From Nitrospirota bacterium (GTDB taxonomy: Bacteria > Nitrospirota > Thermodesulfovibrionia > Thermodesulfovibrionales > SM23-35), in NCBI GenBank assembly GCA_013388435.1, contig JACAFE010000048.1, forward strand, positions 1 to 45,102: DNA of 45,102 nucleotides, given 5' to 3'. Positions 8,840 through 17,836 of the stretch are shown here, in pieces; the stretch's first letter is position 1; each line of letters begins with the position of its first letter. Position numbers and translations under genes: made by a program. The notes under the pieces were generated by a model. It made no database searches. It was not told the origin of the DNA and worked only from the letters and a program-made list of their open reading frames with translations.

Positions 8840-9031
8840 TTAAGCCTGCCTTTGATTATAATTTTTTGACCTTTTTTTCCTTGCTTCTCTTTGTTTCCTT
8901 TTTTCCTTTATTGAAGGTTTCTCAAAATAACTTCTCTGTTTTATTTCTTTGAAAAGTCCTTCCTTTTGAAGTTTGTTTTTCAGTAATTTAAGGGCTTTCT
9001 CAAGATCATTTCCGTGTACCTTTATCTCCAA
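8840..9031 (-). CDS. rpsU: Small ribosomal subunit protein bS21
   Basis: This 63-residue basic protein matches bS21 of the 30S subunit: MEIKVHGNDLEKALKLLKNK at the N-terminus, a central KQRSYFEKPS motif and a lysine/arginine-rich tail. bS21 sits near the anti-Shine-Dalgarno end of 16S rRNA and influences initiation. It lies 6 bp downstream of an RRM RNA-binding protein gene on the same strand, so the two are almost certainly co-transcribed. The same rbp-rpsU order is known from cyanobacteria, where it belongs to cold-regulated loci. Confidence 0.93.
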   Translation of the reverse strand: MEIKVHGNDLEKALKLLKNKLQKEGLFKEIKQRSYFEKPSIKEKRKQREARKKRSKNYNQRQA

Positions 9032-9037
9032 AATATA

Positions 9038-9379
9038 TTATCTCCAGCTTTTACCTGTATCTTTTTTTCTGCCAAACCCACCCCCGCGTCTATTGCCTCC
9101 TCCACCTGTAGCACTACGTTTTTCTCTCGGAGGTCTTGGTTTGGCTTCATTTACGGTTAGTTTTCTATCCATAAACATAGAACCATTAAGTGCCTGAATT
9201 GCTTTCTGGGCATCTTCTTTTGTGGCCATTTCTACAAAACCGAATCCTCGCGGGGCACCTGTGTTGATATCTGTAATGATTTTTACAGATTCAACTTCAC
9301 CGCTTTTTGAAAATAGTTCCCGGATGTCCTCTTCTTTTGCCTGAAACGGCAAATTTCCTACATAAATTTTTTTCTCCAT
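9038..9379 (-). CDS. Single-RRM RNA-binding protein
   Basis: One RNA-recognition motif fills residues 1-80. RNP2 is KIYVGNL and RNP1 is RGFGFVEM, followed by a short Gly/Arg/Lys-rich tail (GGGGNRRGGGFGRKK). It matches the small bacterial Rbp proteins that bind single-stranded RNA and often act as cold-shock chaperones. I place the start at ATG 9379 (MEKKIYVGN), because AGAGG stands eight bases upstream and the residues in front of it in the longer frame (open back to 9448) fall within a leader hairpin. The length is then 113 residues. It is the first gene of a two-gene unit with rpsU. Confidence 0.9.
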   Translation of the reverse strand: MEKKIYVGNLPFQAKEEDIRELFSKSGEVESVKIITDINTGAPRGFGFVEMATKEDAQKAIQALNGSMFMDRKLTVNEAKPRPPREKRSATGGGGNRRGGGFGRKKDTGKSWR

Positions 9380-9413
9380 GTTTGCCTCTTCTGTCCTTTC
9401 ATTAATAATAAAA

Positions 9414-9441
9414 CCCCATGAGACTTTTAAAGACTCCGGGG
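9414..9441 (-). promoter_or_regulatory. Leader hairpin upstream of the RRM-rpsU unit
   Basis: On the minus strand this 28-base segment folds as CCCC, G bulge, GAG, CTTT arm, small loop, AAAG, CTC, AT bulge, GGGG: about eleven base pairs. It is followed by TTTTATTATT, then by the ribosome-binding site 35-40 bases before the start. The G/C closing pairs with a following T-run make it look like an attenuator or a temperature- or protein-sensitive leader. In this AT-rich genome such a G/C clamp stands out. Function is inference. Confidence 0.45.
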
Positions 9442-9555
9442 AAGCCACAACTTCAAAGATTAAACATCATTATAAAAGAAATATACTTATTTGTAAATCA
9501 ATATTTCACTGTATCAATAAAATTATAACTAAAAATCCATGAATAAAATAATAAA

Positions 9556-11436
9556 ATGTTTTATCATAATAAATTAAATATGAATAATCATAAATTTTTA
9601 GAAAAACTTGCCAGACTTATCCGTTATTACATAATTACATCCACCATTGAAGCTGGTTCGGGTCATCCAACTTCCTCACTTTCTGCAACCGATTTAATGA
9701 CAGGATTATTGTTCGGAGGGATTTTTAAATTTGATCCTGAAAATCCTGACAACCCAAACAATGACAGGTTAATTTTTTCAAAGGGGCATGCTTCACCTTT
9801 ACTCTATTCTCTATGGGCTGCTGCTGGAAAAGTGACTGAAGAGGAATTAATGACCCTAAGGAAATTTGGAAGTCCGCTCGAAGGTCATCCCACAATGTCT
9901 TTTAAATATACCGAGGCAGCGACAGGTTCGCTCGGGCAGGGACTCTCGATAGGTCTTGGCATGGCTTTAAATGCTAAATACATTGACAAACTCCCTTACA
10001 GAACTTATGTTTTGCTCGGAGACAGCGAGATGTCCGAGGGCTCTCAATGGGAAGCAATTCAGATTGCTGCTTATTATAAATTAAATAATTTAATTGGTAT
10101 TATTGATGTTAATCGTCTTGGACAACGCGGAGAGACAATGTACGGGCATAACCTTCAAGCATATAAGAAGAGAATTTCTTCTTTTGGATGGGAAACAATT
10201 CTAATTGATGGACATAATTTCATTGACATTTTGCGTGCATATAAAAAAGCTCTTAAATCTACTGAAAAACCTGTTATGATAATCGCCCGTACAATAAAAG
10301 GAAAAGGAATCTCAATGCTCGAGGATAAAAATGGCTGGCACGGTAAACCACCAGGCAAACATGAACTTCAAAATATTTTATCCCAGCTTGGAGATGTTGA
10401 TAAAAATATAAAAGGCAAAATTTCCATGCCTGAAAATCTAAGTCCTTCCCCATATAATTTTAATTCAATAAAAGAAAACTCCTTTAATATTTCTGACAAG
10501 CCTGTTGCAACCAGAAAAGCATACGGTTTTGCTCTTGTAGATATATTTAAAGATTATCCTGACATGGTTGTACTTGATGCTGAAGTAAGCAATTCTACAT
10601 TCTCCGATATTTTCAAGGAAAAATATCCTGACCGTTTTTTTGAAATGTTTATTACAGAGCAAAACATGGCTGGCGTTGCCATTGGTCTCAGCAGACGCGG
10701 TAAAATACCTTTTGTCTCAACTTTCGCAGCCTTTTTAACACGGGCTTTTGACCAGATAAGAATGAGCCGTCATTCTGACGCTAACATTAAATTCTGTGGT
10801 TCTCATGCTGGTGTTTCAATTGGCGAGGACGGTTCTTCACAAATGGGACTTGAAGATATTTCTATGTTTAGAACTATCCCGGATAGTGTAGTATATTATC
10901 CATCTGATGCCATTTCAACCATGAAAATTGTGAGAGAAGCTGCCTCTCATAAAGGTATTGTTTACATTAGAACAACAAGAAATGAAACTCCAATTATTTA
11001 CAATAATGATGAATCATTTCCTGCTGGTTCTTGTAAAATACTTCGGAAAAACGAAAATGATTTTATCTCAGTTATTGGTGCTGGAATCACTGTTCATGAA
11101 GCTTTAAAAGCATATGACAACCTGATTTCAAAAGGAATTTCAATAAGGGTTATAGACCTTTATTGTATAAAACCAATTGAAAAGAAAGCACTCCTTGAAG
11201 CTGTAAAAGGGACAAAAGCAGTTATAACTGTCGAGGACCATTATCCGGAAGGTGGAATTGGTGAAACAGTTTGTTGTATGTTAAGCGATATGAATATGCC
11301 TGTTCATATTCTCGCTGTAAGAAAATTACCAAAAAGCGGAAAATCCCGGGAATTACTCGATTACGAGGAAATATCTTATAATGCCATTATAAACAGAGTC
11401 TTAAACATTTACAATTCATCACAAACCAGCATTTAA
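9556..11436 (+). CDS. tkt: Transketolase
   Basis: This 626-residue transketolase carries two-carbon units between sugar phosphates in the pentose-phosphate pathway, using thiamine diphosphate. Residues 1-280 form the ThDP pyrophosphate domain: AGSGHPTSSLSATDL, SKGHASP, GSLGQGLSIGLG and the GDSEMSEGSQWEA metal/ThDP motif with INVNR-like IIDVNR. Residues 320-490 are the pyrimidine domain with the conserved glutamate in FITEQNMAGVAIGL and the FAAFLTRAFDQIR motif. The last 120 residues are the C-terminal transketolase domain. Both halves are fused, unlike the split enzymes of many archaea and anaerobes. The start may be ATG 9556 or ATG 9580; no strong ribosome-binding site decides it. The stop overlaps the converging gene's stop. 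Confidence 0.95.
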   Translation: MFYHNKLNMNNHKFLEKLARLIRYYIITSTIEAGSGHPTSSLSATDLMTGLLFGGIFKFDPENPDNPNNDRLIFSKGHASPLLYSLWAAAGKVTEEELMTLRKFGSPLEGHPTMSFKYTEAATGSLGQGLSIGLGMALNAKYIDKLPYRTYVLLGDSEMSEGSQWEAIQIAAYYKLNNLIGIIDVNRLGQRGETMYGHNLQAYKKRISSFGWETILIDGHNFIDILRAYKKALKSTEKPVMIIARTIKGKGISMLEDKNGWHGKPPGKHELQNILSQLGDVDKNIKGKISMPENLSPSPYNFNSIKENSFNISDKPVATRKAYGFALVDIFKDYPDMVVLDAEVSNSTFSDIFKEKYPDRFFEMFITEQNMAGVAIGLSRRGKIPFVSTFAAFLTRAFDQIRMSRHSDANIKFCGSHAGVSIGEDGSSQMGLEDISMFRTIPDSVVYYPSDAISTMKIVREAASHKGIVYIRTTRNETPIIYNNDESFPAGSCKILRKNENDFISVIGAGITVHEALKAYDNLISKGISIRVIDLYCIKPIEKKALLEAVKGTKAVITVEDHYPEGGIGETVCCMLSDMNMPVHILAVRKLPKSGKSRELLDYEEISYNAIINRVLNIYNSSQTSI

Positions 11437-11801
11437 ACTTTATTTATTTTTATTTTATATGTGCCTTTTAAAGTTTTTAAGACCCTTGCATCATCCAGAA
11501 TCTTTCCAACCATATTCACATCACTTGCAGGCACCGGGTCTTCTCCACTGCTAATGGGTGTTGGACCAAAAAATATCGCTAAAGCATTCCCTGGAGGCCA
11601 GTATCCAATATCTCCAGCCTTTACTTTTGTTGTGGCTGTTTCATCCAGAGGCATCTCAATAGGTATCTCAAAATAAAACTCATCTCCCCATTTTTCGGGT
11701 ATTGCTTCTATAGGTAATGAATTATAAATTGCCTTTGCAGTTTTTGTATTATTTAAAACTGCTCTTAGACTTATGTCTTTTATTGTAATTTTGATATTCA
11801 T
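11433..11801 (-). CDS. Cyclophilin-like fold protein
   Basis: This 122-residue protein matches the cyclophilin-like family typified by Thermotoga TM1367. Evidence is the NTKTAKAIYNSLP opening helix, the WGDEFYFEIP strand, GDIGYWPPGNALAIFFGPTPIS and a final strand. The family has the cyclophilin beta-barrel but is not known to be a functional peptidyl-prolyl isomerase; its substrate is unknown. It is co-directional with the SRPBCC gene, whose stop codon shares one base with this start (11801). Its stop overlaps the transketolase stop in a TTTAA sequence. Confidence 0.85.
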   Translation of the reverse strand: MNIKITIKDISLRAVLNNTKTAKAIYNSLPIEAIPEKWGDEFYFEIPIEMPLDETATTKVKAGDIGYWPPGNALAIFFGPTPISSGEDPVPASDVNMVGKILDDARVLKTLKGTYKIKINKV

Positions 11802-12235
11802 TATTTTAATCCTCCTTCCACAGCTTCCTTAAGGTCATTTAAAAATTTTCTTGTCAATTCCTTCATTTTTCTTACGGGAAGAAATAACCCTGAGCCAGCA
11901 GAAAGAACTCCTGAAAATTCTTCCCTGCTAATAACTTTTACCCCACCATCATTTTTTGTAAATAAGAATTCATGGTAAGCCTTCAGACCTTTCTTATTAG
12001 CAGTCCACACAATTTTTTCTTTCTCTTTAACTTCATTTATAAAAATATTAACATTAATAGGAAAGTAAAAAGGACGGAAAGTACACCTCATATTTCGACC
12101 GTTAATCATACATTTTTCATTGCATTTTACATTATTAATAACAGAATTCCACCTATCCCAGCAGGCAATGTCTATAAAGGTATTCCATACCTTTTCAATG
12201 CTTGCTTTTATGATTATAGATTCTTCGATAATCAT
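11801..12235 (-). CDS. SRPBCC (START-like) domain protein
   Basis: This 144-residue protein has the helix-grip pattern of the SRPBCC/polyketide-cyclase superfamily: EESIIIKASIEKVWNTFIDI at the start, then DRWNSVI, beta strands with IVWTANKKG and FLFTKNDGG, and a long C-terminal helix with LNDLKEAVEGG. Such proteins bind hydrophobic ligands; no catalytic residues or ligand can be named. A GGAG ribosome-binding site precedes the ATG. It is upstream of and coupled to the cyclophilin-fold gene. Confidence 0.85.
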   Translation of the reverse strand: MIIEESIIIKASIEKVWNTFIDIACWDRWNSVINNVKCNEKCMINGRNMRCTFRPFYFPINVNIFINEVKEKEKIVWTANKKGLKAYHEFLFTKNDGGVKVISREEFSGVLSAGSGLFLPVRKMKELTRKFLNDLKEAVEGGLK

Positions 12236-12406
12236 GTTTGTAACTCCTATAAAATGAGTTTAGCATATTTTGAATCGATTAACCCCAAAAAACATTTAGA
12301 CATTATATTAAAAGTTAGTATGACAATATTTTTTTCGCAACATCTGCATTATTTCATTTGCATTTTTTCAGGTACAAATAATATTTATTTTTGATAAGAT
12401 AACAAT

Positions 12407-13354
12407 ATGGAAAAAATTAAAATAGGCGTAAGTTCATGTCTTCTCGGTGAGAAAGTACGATATGATGGTGGTCATAAACATGACCGATATATTACAGATA
12501 CGCTCGGGAATTTTTTTGAATATATTCCCGTATGTCCTGAAGTTGAATGCGGACTACCAGTGCCAAGAGAAGCAATGCATTTAGTTGGCGATCATAAATC
12601 TCCACGTCTCATAACAATCAGAACAGGGATTGACCATACAGAAAAAATGCTCAAATGGATAGAAAAAAAATTAATACGGCTCGGGGAAGAAAACCTATGT
12701 GGTTTTATATTCAAAAGCAGATCTCCGAGTTCTGGAATTAAAGATGTCAAAATTTACAGTTCATCTGGTATGCCTTCAGGAAAAGGCGCGGGTTTGTTTG
12801 GAGGCGCATTTATTAGAACTTTTCCAAATATACCTGTTATTGATGAGGGAAGGCTACATGATCCTGTTTTAAGAGAAAATTTCATAGAAAGAGTATTTAT
12901 TTTTTATAAATGGCAAAAACTATTAGAAGATTCTTATAACTTGAAAGGTTTGATAAATTTCCATACAAAGCACAAACTGATAATTATGTCCCACAGTCAA
13001 AAACATTTAAGTTTGCTTGGCAAACTTGTTGCTGATGCAAAAACAAAAAGCAAAGACAATCTATTTTCAGAGTATATAAATTTACTGACAGAAGCCATGA
13101 AACTTATTGCAACAGTAAAGAAAAATACAAATGTTTTACAACATATTGCAGGCTATTTTAAGAATAATCTCTCGCATGATGATAAACAAGAGTTGTCAGA
13201 AATTATAAATAATTACCACAAAGGTTTTATACCATTGATTGTTCCTGTAACACTCTTGAATCATTATACAAGAAAGTTCAATATTTCTTATCTTAAAGAC
13301 CAGGCTTATCTTAATCCGCACCCGCTGGAATTGATGTTAAGAAATCATGTTTAA
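12407..13354 (+). CDS. DUF523-DUF1722 protein (YbgA-type fusion)
   Basis: Residues 1-150 are DUF523: IGVSSCLLGEKVRYDGGHK, PVCPEVECGLPVPREAM, and GFIFKSRSPSSG with KGAGLFGGAF. Residues 180-310 are DUF1722: FHTKHKLIIMSHSQKHLSLLG and a C-terminal HPLELMLRNHV. The two-domain arrangement is that of YbgA-like proteins, often near photolyase or MerR genes in other genomes. DUF523 has conserved cysteines and DUF1722 conserved His and Lys, but the reaction is not established. The gene is divergent from SRPBCC and converges on the acyl-CoA dehydrogenase, with 23 bp between stops. Confidence 0.9.
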   Translation: MEKIKIGVSSCLLGEKVRYDGGHKHDRYITDTLGNFFEYIPVCPEVECGLPVPREAMHLVGDHKSPRLITIRTGIDHTEKMLKWIEKKLIRLGEENLCGFIFKSRSPSSGIKDVKIYSSSGMPSGKGAGLFGGAFIRTFPNIPVIDEGRLHDPVLRENFIERVFIFYKWQKLLEDSYNLKGLINFHTKHKLIIMSHSQKHLSLLGKLVADAKTKSKDNLFSEYINLLTEAMKLIATVKKNTNVLQHIAGYFKNNLSHDDKQELSEIINNYHKGFIPLIVPVTLLNHYTRKFNISYLKDQAYLNPHPLELMLRNHV

Positions 13355-13377
13355 TTCTGAAAATTTATTATAGCTTT

Positions 13378-14538
13378 TTACATTTTATTCTTTGCAGCTT
13401 CTTTTATCAATTCCTGCCCTATAACATTCCTTTGTATCTGATTTGTACCTTCATAAATCTGCAATATTTTTGCATCTCTCATCATTTTCTCAACCGGATA
13501 TTCCCTCATATAACCTGACCCGCCCATCACCTGAACCGCATTCGTAGTCACTCTCATAGCAAGGTCTGTAGCAAATACCTTTGAAATAGCAGATTCCTTT
13601 GTAAAATCCTTAGCACCGCTGTCAACATAACGGGCAACAGCATATACCAGAGCTCTTGCTGCTTCAATCTCAATAGCCATATCAGCAAGCATATGTTGAA
13701 CAGCCTGGAAACTTATTATTGGATGTCCGAACTGAACTCTCTGCCTTGCAAATTTAAGTGCTTCCTCAAAAGCACCCTGAGCAAGTCCTACACCCTGCGC
13801 ACCAACACCAGCCCTTGCGTTATCAAGAGTTTTCATTGCAATAATAAACCCGAGACCTTCTCTTCCTATCAAATTCTCACGTGGAATTCTGCAATTATCA
13901 AAAATAAGCTCTCTTGTTGAAGATGCTCTTATCCCCATCTTCTTTTCTTTCTTGCCAAAAGAAAATCCCGGAGTCCCCTTTTCTACAACGAAAGCTGAAG
14001 CACCTCTTGCTCCTTTTGAACGGTCTGTTAAAGCAATAATAGTATATATTTCTGCTTCTCCTCCATTGGTAATCCATTGTTTTGTACCATTTAAAATATA
14101 TTCATTTCCATCAAGCTTTGCTGTAGTCTGAATTCCAGCAGCATCACTACCTGCATTGGCTTCAGTAAGCCCAAATGCAACAAGTCTTTTCCCTGCTGCT
14201 ATATCTGGAAGATATTTCTTTTTCTGCTCTTCAGAACCATATAGCAACAATGGATAAGTCCCAAGCGCATTAGCAGCATAGCTTGTAGCAACAGCAAGAC
14301 AAGCTCTTGAAAGTTCTTCTACCGCCAGACACAGTTCTAAACAACCCTTTCCAAGTCCCCCATATTCTTCGGGTATAAACAACCCAAAAAGATCTGATTG
14401 TGCCAGAACATTCATAATTTCCCATGGAAATTCTTCTTTTTCGTCGAGTTCTGCCCTAACAGGTACCACCTTTTCTTCAGCAATCTGCCTCGCAAGATCT
14501 CTAATCATAATCTGTTCTTCATTCAGAAAATAATCCAT
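13378..14538 (-). CDS. Acyl-CoA dehydrogenase
   Basis: This is an FAD-dependent short-chain-type acyl-CoA dehydrogenase of about 386 residues. Landmarks are the N-terminal helical domain (FLNEEQIMIRDLARQ), AFGLTEANAGSDAAG and WITNGGEAEIY of the flavin domain, the second signature QVMGGSGYMREYPVEKMMRD, and the catalytic glutamate in QIYEGTNQIQRNVIG. It oxidises acyl-CoA to 2-enoyl-CoA and passes electrons to EtfAB; substrate chain length cannot be read from sequence. I choose ATG 14538 (MDYFLNEEQ) because GGAGG stands five bases upstream; the frame extends four codons further, but with no better signal. Confidence 0.94.
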   Translation of the reverse strand: MDYFLNEEQIMIRDLARQIAEEKVVPVRAELDEKEEFPWEIMNVLAQSDLFGLFIPEEYGGLGKGCLELCLAVEELSRACLAVATSYAANALGTYPLLLYGSEEQKKKYLPDIAAGKRLVAFGLTEANAGSDAAGIQTTAKLDGNEYILNGTKQWITNGGEAEIYTIIALTDRSKGARGASAFVVEKGTPGFSFGKKEKKMGIRASSTRELIFDNCRIPRENLIGREGLGFIIAMKTLDNARAGVGAQGVGLAQGAFEEALKFARQRVQFGHPIISFQAVQHMLADMAIEIEAARALVYAVARYVDSGAKDFTKESAISKVFATDLAMRVTTNAVQVMGGSGYMREYPVEKMMRDAKILQIYEGTNQIQRNVIGQELIKEAAKNKM

Positions 14539-14636
14539 TGCTTCCTCCATTTTATTAGATTCAATATAAAAGCGATGATTTTTTAAAGGGTATCTAAAAT
14601 TTTAGCAGAAAACAGTCTTAATTGGAAATGATGAAA

Positions 14637-15029
14637 TTAAGTTGTTTGATTCTGTGCTTTAAAATCATAATTTAAAATTTTAAGTCCAGTTAATGCAAAA
14701 TCATCTTTACGCATTACCCACATAATTCGTGCCCTCAAATCGTCATTCCCATATTTTACTTCAACAATATCTCCAATCGGAAGTATATCAGATTGATTTA
14801 TTTTGATAGTAAATCCACTTTTTGATATATTCAAAGTTTTTGCATCAAGGTTTTTACCTTTATATAAAAAGAAAACATCGTCCTCTTTTTCTATGCGTTT
14901 TTCTTTACGTCTGTCGGTTCCGAATTTGCCGCTGAACACAATGCCGCAATAAGGACATGGCTTGAATGCCTCTACTGATGAGCTAAAGGAGTCTTTATTA
15001 CACTCGGGGCACGTTAGTCTTAGAATCAT
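14637..15029 (-). CDS. Zinc-ribbon PilZ protein
   Basis: This 130-residue protein starts with a probable zinc ribbon (CPEC at about 8-11, CPYC at about 28-31). A PilZ domain follows, with the c-di-GMP-binding elements RRKEKR (40-45) and LNISKSGF (about 71-78) in place of the classic RxxxR and (D/N)xSxxG. PilZ proteins act as c-di-GMP receptors; the target is unknown. The gene stands alone on the minus strand, about 200 bp downstream of the LuxR-type regulator. Confidence 0.85.
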   Translation of the reverse strand: MILRLTCPECNKDSFSSSVEAFKPCPYCGIVFSGKFGTDRRKEKRIEKEDDVFFLYKGKNLDAKTLNISKSGFTIKINQSDILPIGDIVEVKYGNDDLRARIMWVMRKDDFALTGLKILNYDFKAQNQTT

Positions 15030-15226
15030 CCATCCTTCCTTTTAGAGATCGGCAGGCTGACAGTTTATAATTTAATACGTCACAAATTATTCGAACAAAT
15101 ATGTCCATTATTCTTTTTAAACATATAAATACTAAAATATAAATAGTTTTTCAATTAATCTAAAGATTGAAAACCAAAAATAATGGTTTTAATAAAAATT
15201 AATACCTTAGTTTTAATATCGGCTGG

Positions 15227-15841
15227 TTAATATTGATCTGACCAGATGCGGTGAGTATATAATGCAAGCTGAAGCCTGTCAGTTACTCCCATTTTCTTAT
15301 AAATACGGTTACAATGAGATTTCACAGTTTGTTCTGAAATATCGAGTTTCTGCGCAATTTCTTTATTCCTGTAACCATGACATATCAGGTTAACAATTTC
15401 TTTTTCTTTCTTTGTAAGAATAACCCGATTCTCAATTCTTGAGATACTGGTAATTATATTTTTCACAACATTTCTATCAAGCCAGAGTTCACCAGAATGT
15501 ACAATTCTCATTGCTTCAATAAGCATTTGTGAATTTGAATCGGGTGCAAGTAATCCATAAACACCCTTTAAGACAAGTTCGGGTATTTTTCTATCAGATT
15601 CGGGGGTCCATGAACTATCGCATATAAGAAGAAACCTGGTTCTGTTATTCAATACAGATTCAGGAAGCGTACGGAATATTTTGTTGTCAACAAGAATTAA
15701 ATCAGGTTGAAGTTTTAGAATTTCTTCAATATCAGAGCCTTCATCAAAAATACCTATTATCTCAAAATCATCTTCTTTCTTAAGAAGATTTTTTATGCCT
15801 TCGCTTAAAAGATAACTATGACAGCCGATGACTATTTTCAT
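15227..15841 (-). CDS. LuxR-type regulator with degenerate receiver
   Basis: This 204-residue NarL/FixJ-type regulator has a receiver-like domain (1-120) and a LuxR helix-turn-helix (about 135-195: LTKKEKEIVNLICHGYRNKE, then SEQTVKSHCNRIYKKMG). The receiver keeps an aspartate at the phosphorylation position (LILVDN). It lacks the acidic pair after strand 1 (IGCHSY replaces the usual IDDHP) and the switch lysine (LLAPDS in place of LLKD). It is therefore probably not controlled by normal phosphorylation. It is the last gene of the minus-strand run, 2 bp after queD, with no adjacent kinase. Confidence 0.88.
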   Translation of the reverse strand: MKIVIGCHSYLLSEGIKNLLKKEDDFEIIGIFDEGSDIEEILKLQPDLILVDNKIFRTLPESVLNNRTRFLLICDSSWTPESDRKIPELVLKGVYGLLAPDSNSQMLIEAMRIVHSGELWLDRNVVKNIITSISRIENRVILTKKEKEIVNLICHGYRNKEIAQKLDISEQTVKSHCNRIYKKMGVTDRLQLALYTHRIWSDQY

Positions 15842-15843
15842 AA

Positions 15844-16215
15844 CTATTCTTCAAAATAAGTTGCTGACGCTGTTTCTGATTCCCAGACTGTTACACCAGT
15901 CAAGGTTACGTTTTCATTGTTAATCTTTTTCTTTAACGAATCATAAATCCATTTTGCTATATTTTCAGAAGAAGGATTTTTTTCTGTAAAAGGGAAAATA
16001 TCATTTAAATATGCATGATCAAGAGATGATACAACTTCATTAGTCATTCTTTTAAGTTCCCTGAAATCAATTGCAATATCAATATCATTAAGACGCTCGG
16101 CTAAGACATAAACCTGCACTTTCCAATTATGTCCGTGCAAATTTTCGCATTCACCTTTATATCCCCTCAATTGATGGGCTGAAGAAAAATGAGTTTCTAT
16201 CATTAATTCAAACAT
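15844..16215 (-). CDS. queD: 6-carboxytetrahydropterin synthase-like (QueD/PTPS)
   Basis: This 123-residue T-fold enzyme has the zinc histidines in FSSAHQL and HGHNW, the catalytic cysteine in GECENLHGH, the LDHAYLN aspartate-histidine motif and the terminal ligand-binding glutamate (WESETASA). QueD converts dihydroneopterin triphosphate to 6-carboxytetrahydropterin on the way to queuosine. The PTPS-III and PTPS-I subfamilies look alike, and the rest of the queuosine pathway is not in the window, so the symbol is probable rather than certain. It lies between hpt and the LuxR-type gene. Confidence 0.88.
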   Translation of the reverse strand: MFELMIETHFSSAHQLRGYKGECENLHGHNWKVQVYVLAERLNDIDIAIDFRELKRMTNEVVSSLDHAYLNDIFPFTEKNPSSENIAKWIYDSLKKKINNENVTLTGVTVWESETASATYFEE

Positions 16216-16315
16216 ATGTTTTTTTAGCCAGTTTTCATTATTTTAAGATTTTTCTATTTTAAGAGTATTTTAAAAAAATTTTAGATAATTGCTTTTTAAG
16301 TATAAAATTTATTTT

Positions 16316-16837
16316 TTATGTTTTTTTCTTAAAAATGGAAATGTATGGTAAATTTCTATATTTATTATCATAATCAAGTCCATAGCCAACAACAAACTCA
16401 TTTGGTATAGTATAACCTACATAATCAAGGGGAATATCCACAATTCTTCTTTCCTTTTTATCAAGAAAAGCGCATATTCTAAGACTTTTCGGGTTCTTTG
16501 TAAGAACCCTTTCTCTTACATAATTCAGGGTAATTCCTGTGTCCACTATATCTTCTATCAAAATTATATGTTTATCCGATACATCACCCCTTATATCATA
16601 AAAAACCTTAACTTCTCCTGTTGTACTGGTTTTTACATAACTTGATGCAATAATAAAATCAATAGTTAATGGAATTTCTATCTGTCTTACGATATCCGAA
16701 AAAAACATAAACGCGCCCTTAAGAATACCCACAGCCAATAAATCTTTCCCCTTATAATAATCAGAAATATCTTTTGCAAGTTCTTTAACCCTCTGCTGTA
16801 TCTGTTCTGCTGTAAATAAAGGTTTCCCTGTAATCAT
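16316..16837 (-). CDS. hpt: Hypoxanthine phosphoribosyltransferase
   Basis: This 173-residue purine-salvage enzyme joins hypoxanthine or guanine to PRPP. Evidence is the PRPP-binding loop IILIEDIVDTGITL (about residues 91-104), the flexible-loop motif SSYVKTSTTGEVK, the KGAFMF substrate segment and the C-terminal VVGYGLDYDNKYRNLPYI base-binding region. It follows hemB by 10 bp in the same minus-strand run. Confidence 0.95.
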   Translation of the reverse strand: MITGKPLFTAEQIQQRVKELAKDISDYYKGKDLLAVGILKGAFMFFSDIVRQIEIPLTIDFIIASSYVKTSTTGEVKVFYDIRGDVSDKHIILIEDIVDTGITLNYVRERVLTKNPKSLRICAFLDKKERRIVDIPLDYVGYTIPNEFVVGYGLDYDNKYRNLPYISIFKKKT

Positions 16838-16847
16838 TCAATCACCA

Positions 16848-17819
16848 TTAATCATTTAGTATTTTTGCAGCGTCTTTTGCAAAATATGTGAGTATAATAT
16901 CAGCTCCTGCGCGTTTAATTGAAGTTAATACCTCCATCATCATTCGCTTTTCATCAATCCATCCAAGTTTCGCTGCTGCTTTTATAATTGAATATTCTCC
17001 GCTAACATTATAAGCAGCTACCGGCAGATTAAAAGTCTGCTTAACATCAGAGATTACGTCAAGATATGAAAGAGCGGGTTTAACCATTATTATATCAGCT
17101 CCTTCTTCAATATCCAGTTCTACTTCTCTTAGAGCTTCAATTCTATTAGCCGGGTCCATCTGGTATGAACGTCTATCACCAAATTGAGGAGTAGATTCAG
17201 CAGCTTCTCTGAAAGGACCATAAAAAGAAGAAGCATATTTTGCTGAATACGCCATTATTGGAATAGCCCCGAATCCTTCACTATCAAGCAAACTTCTTAT
17301 AGCCTTTACCCTTCCATCCATCATATCAGATGGCGCTACCATGTCAGCTCCTGCATTTACATGGGATAAGGCTTCTTTTGCAAGAATTTCGAGAGTTAAA
17401 TCATTATCCACATCTCCGTTTTTAATAATACCGCAATGTCCGTGACTGGTATATTCGCACATGCAAACATCTGTAATTACATAAAGTTCAGGTACTGCGT
17501 TCTTAATCGCTTTTATTGCTTTCTGCACAACACCATGTTCATCATATGCGCTCGAACCTTTTTCATCTTTATGCTCGGGAATTCCAAAAAGAATAACTGA
17601 CGGGATTCCAAGACTATATATTTCTTTTGAATGTTTTACTATTTTATCAACCGACTCCTGATAACAACCCGGCATGGAAGGTATTTCTTTCCTTATACCT
17701 TTACCATATGTAACAAAAAGTGGATAGATAAAGTTATCAGGAGAAAGCCGGGTTTCCCTTACCATTCTCCTGATTGTCTCATTCTTACGAAGTCTTCTAA
17801 GCCTTTTTAAAGGGAACAT
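16848..17819 (-). CDS. hemB: Porphobilinogen synthase (ALA dehydratase)
   Basis: HemB condenses two 5-aminolevulinate molecules to porphobilinogen in tetrapyrrole synthesis. The 323-residue length is typical. The cysteine-rich metal site [15 protein letters not shown] marks the zinc-dependent form. The Schiff-base lysines are in [19 protein letters not shown] and [14 protein letters not shown]. The start [14 protein letters not shown] fits the family's basic N-terminal arm. It is 17 bp downstream of the HesB/IscA-like gene and 10 bp upstream of hpt. Confidence 0.96.
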   Translation of the reverse strand: MFPLKRLRRLRKNETIRRMVRETRLSPDNFIYPLFVTYGKGIRKEIPSMPGCYQESVDKIVKHSKEIYSLGIPSVILFGIPEHKDEKGSSAYDEHGVVQKAIKAIKNAVPELYVITDVCMCEYTSHGHCGIIKNGDVDNDLTLEILAKEALSHVNAGADMVAPSDMMDGRVKAIRSLLDSEGFGAIPIMAYSAKYASSFYGPFREAAESTPQFGDRRSYQMDPANRIEALREVELDIEEGADIIMVKPALSYLDVISDVKQTFNLPVAAYNVSGEYSIIKAAAKLGWIDEKRMMMEVLTSIKRAGADIILTYFAKDAAKILND

Positions 17820-17836
17820 TTTTAATTAGTGGTATA

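Noticed and set aside
9380-9448. Longer N-terminus for the RRM protein
   Set aside because: The added residues lie in a leader hairpin, lack a ribosome-binding site and do not fit the RRM family; ATG 9379 has AGAGG upstream.
14539-14550. Upstream start for the acyl-CoA dehydrogenase
   Set aside because: This stretch contains the GGAGG ribosome-binding site for the ATG at 14538.
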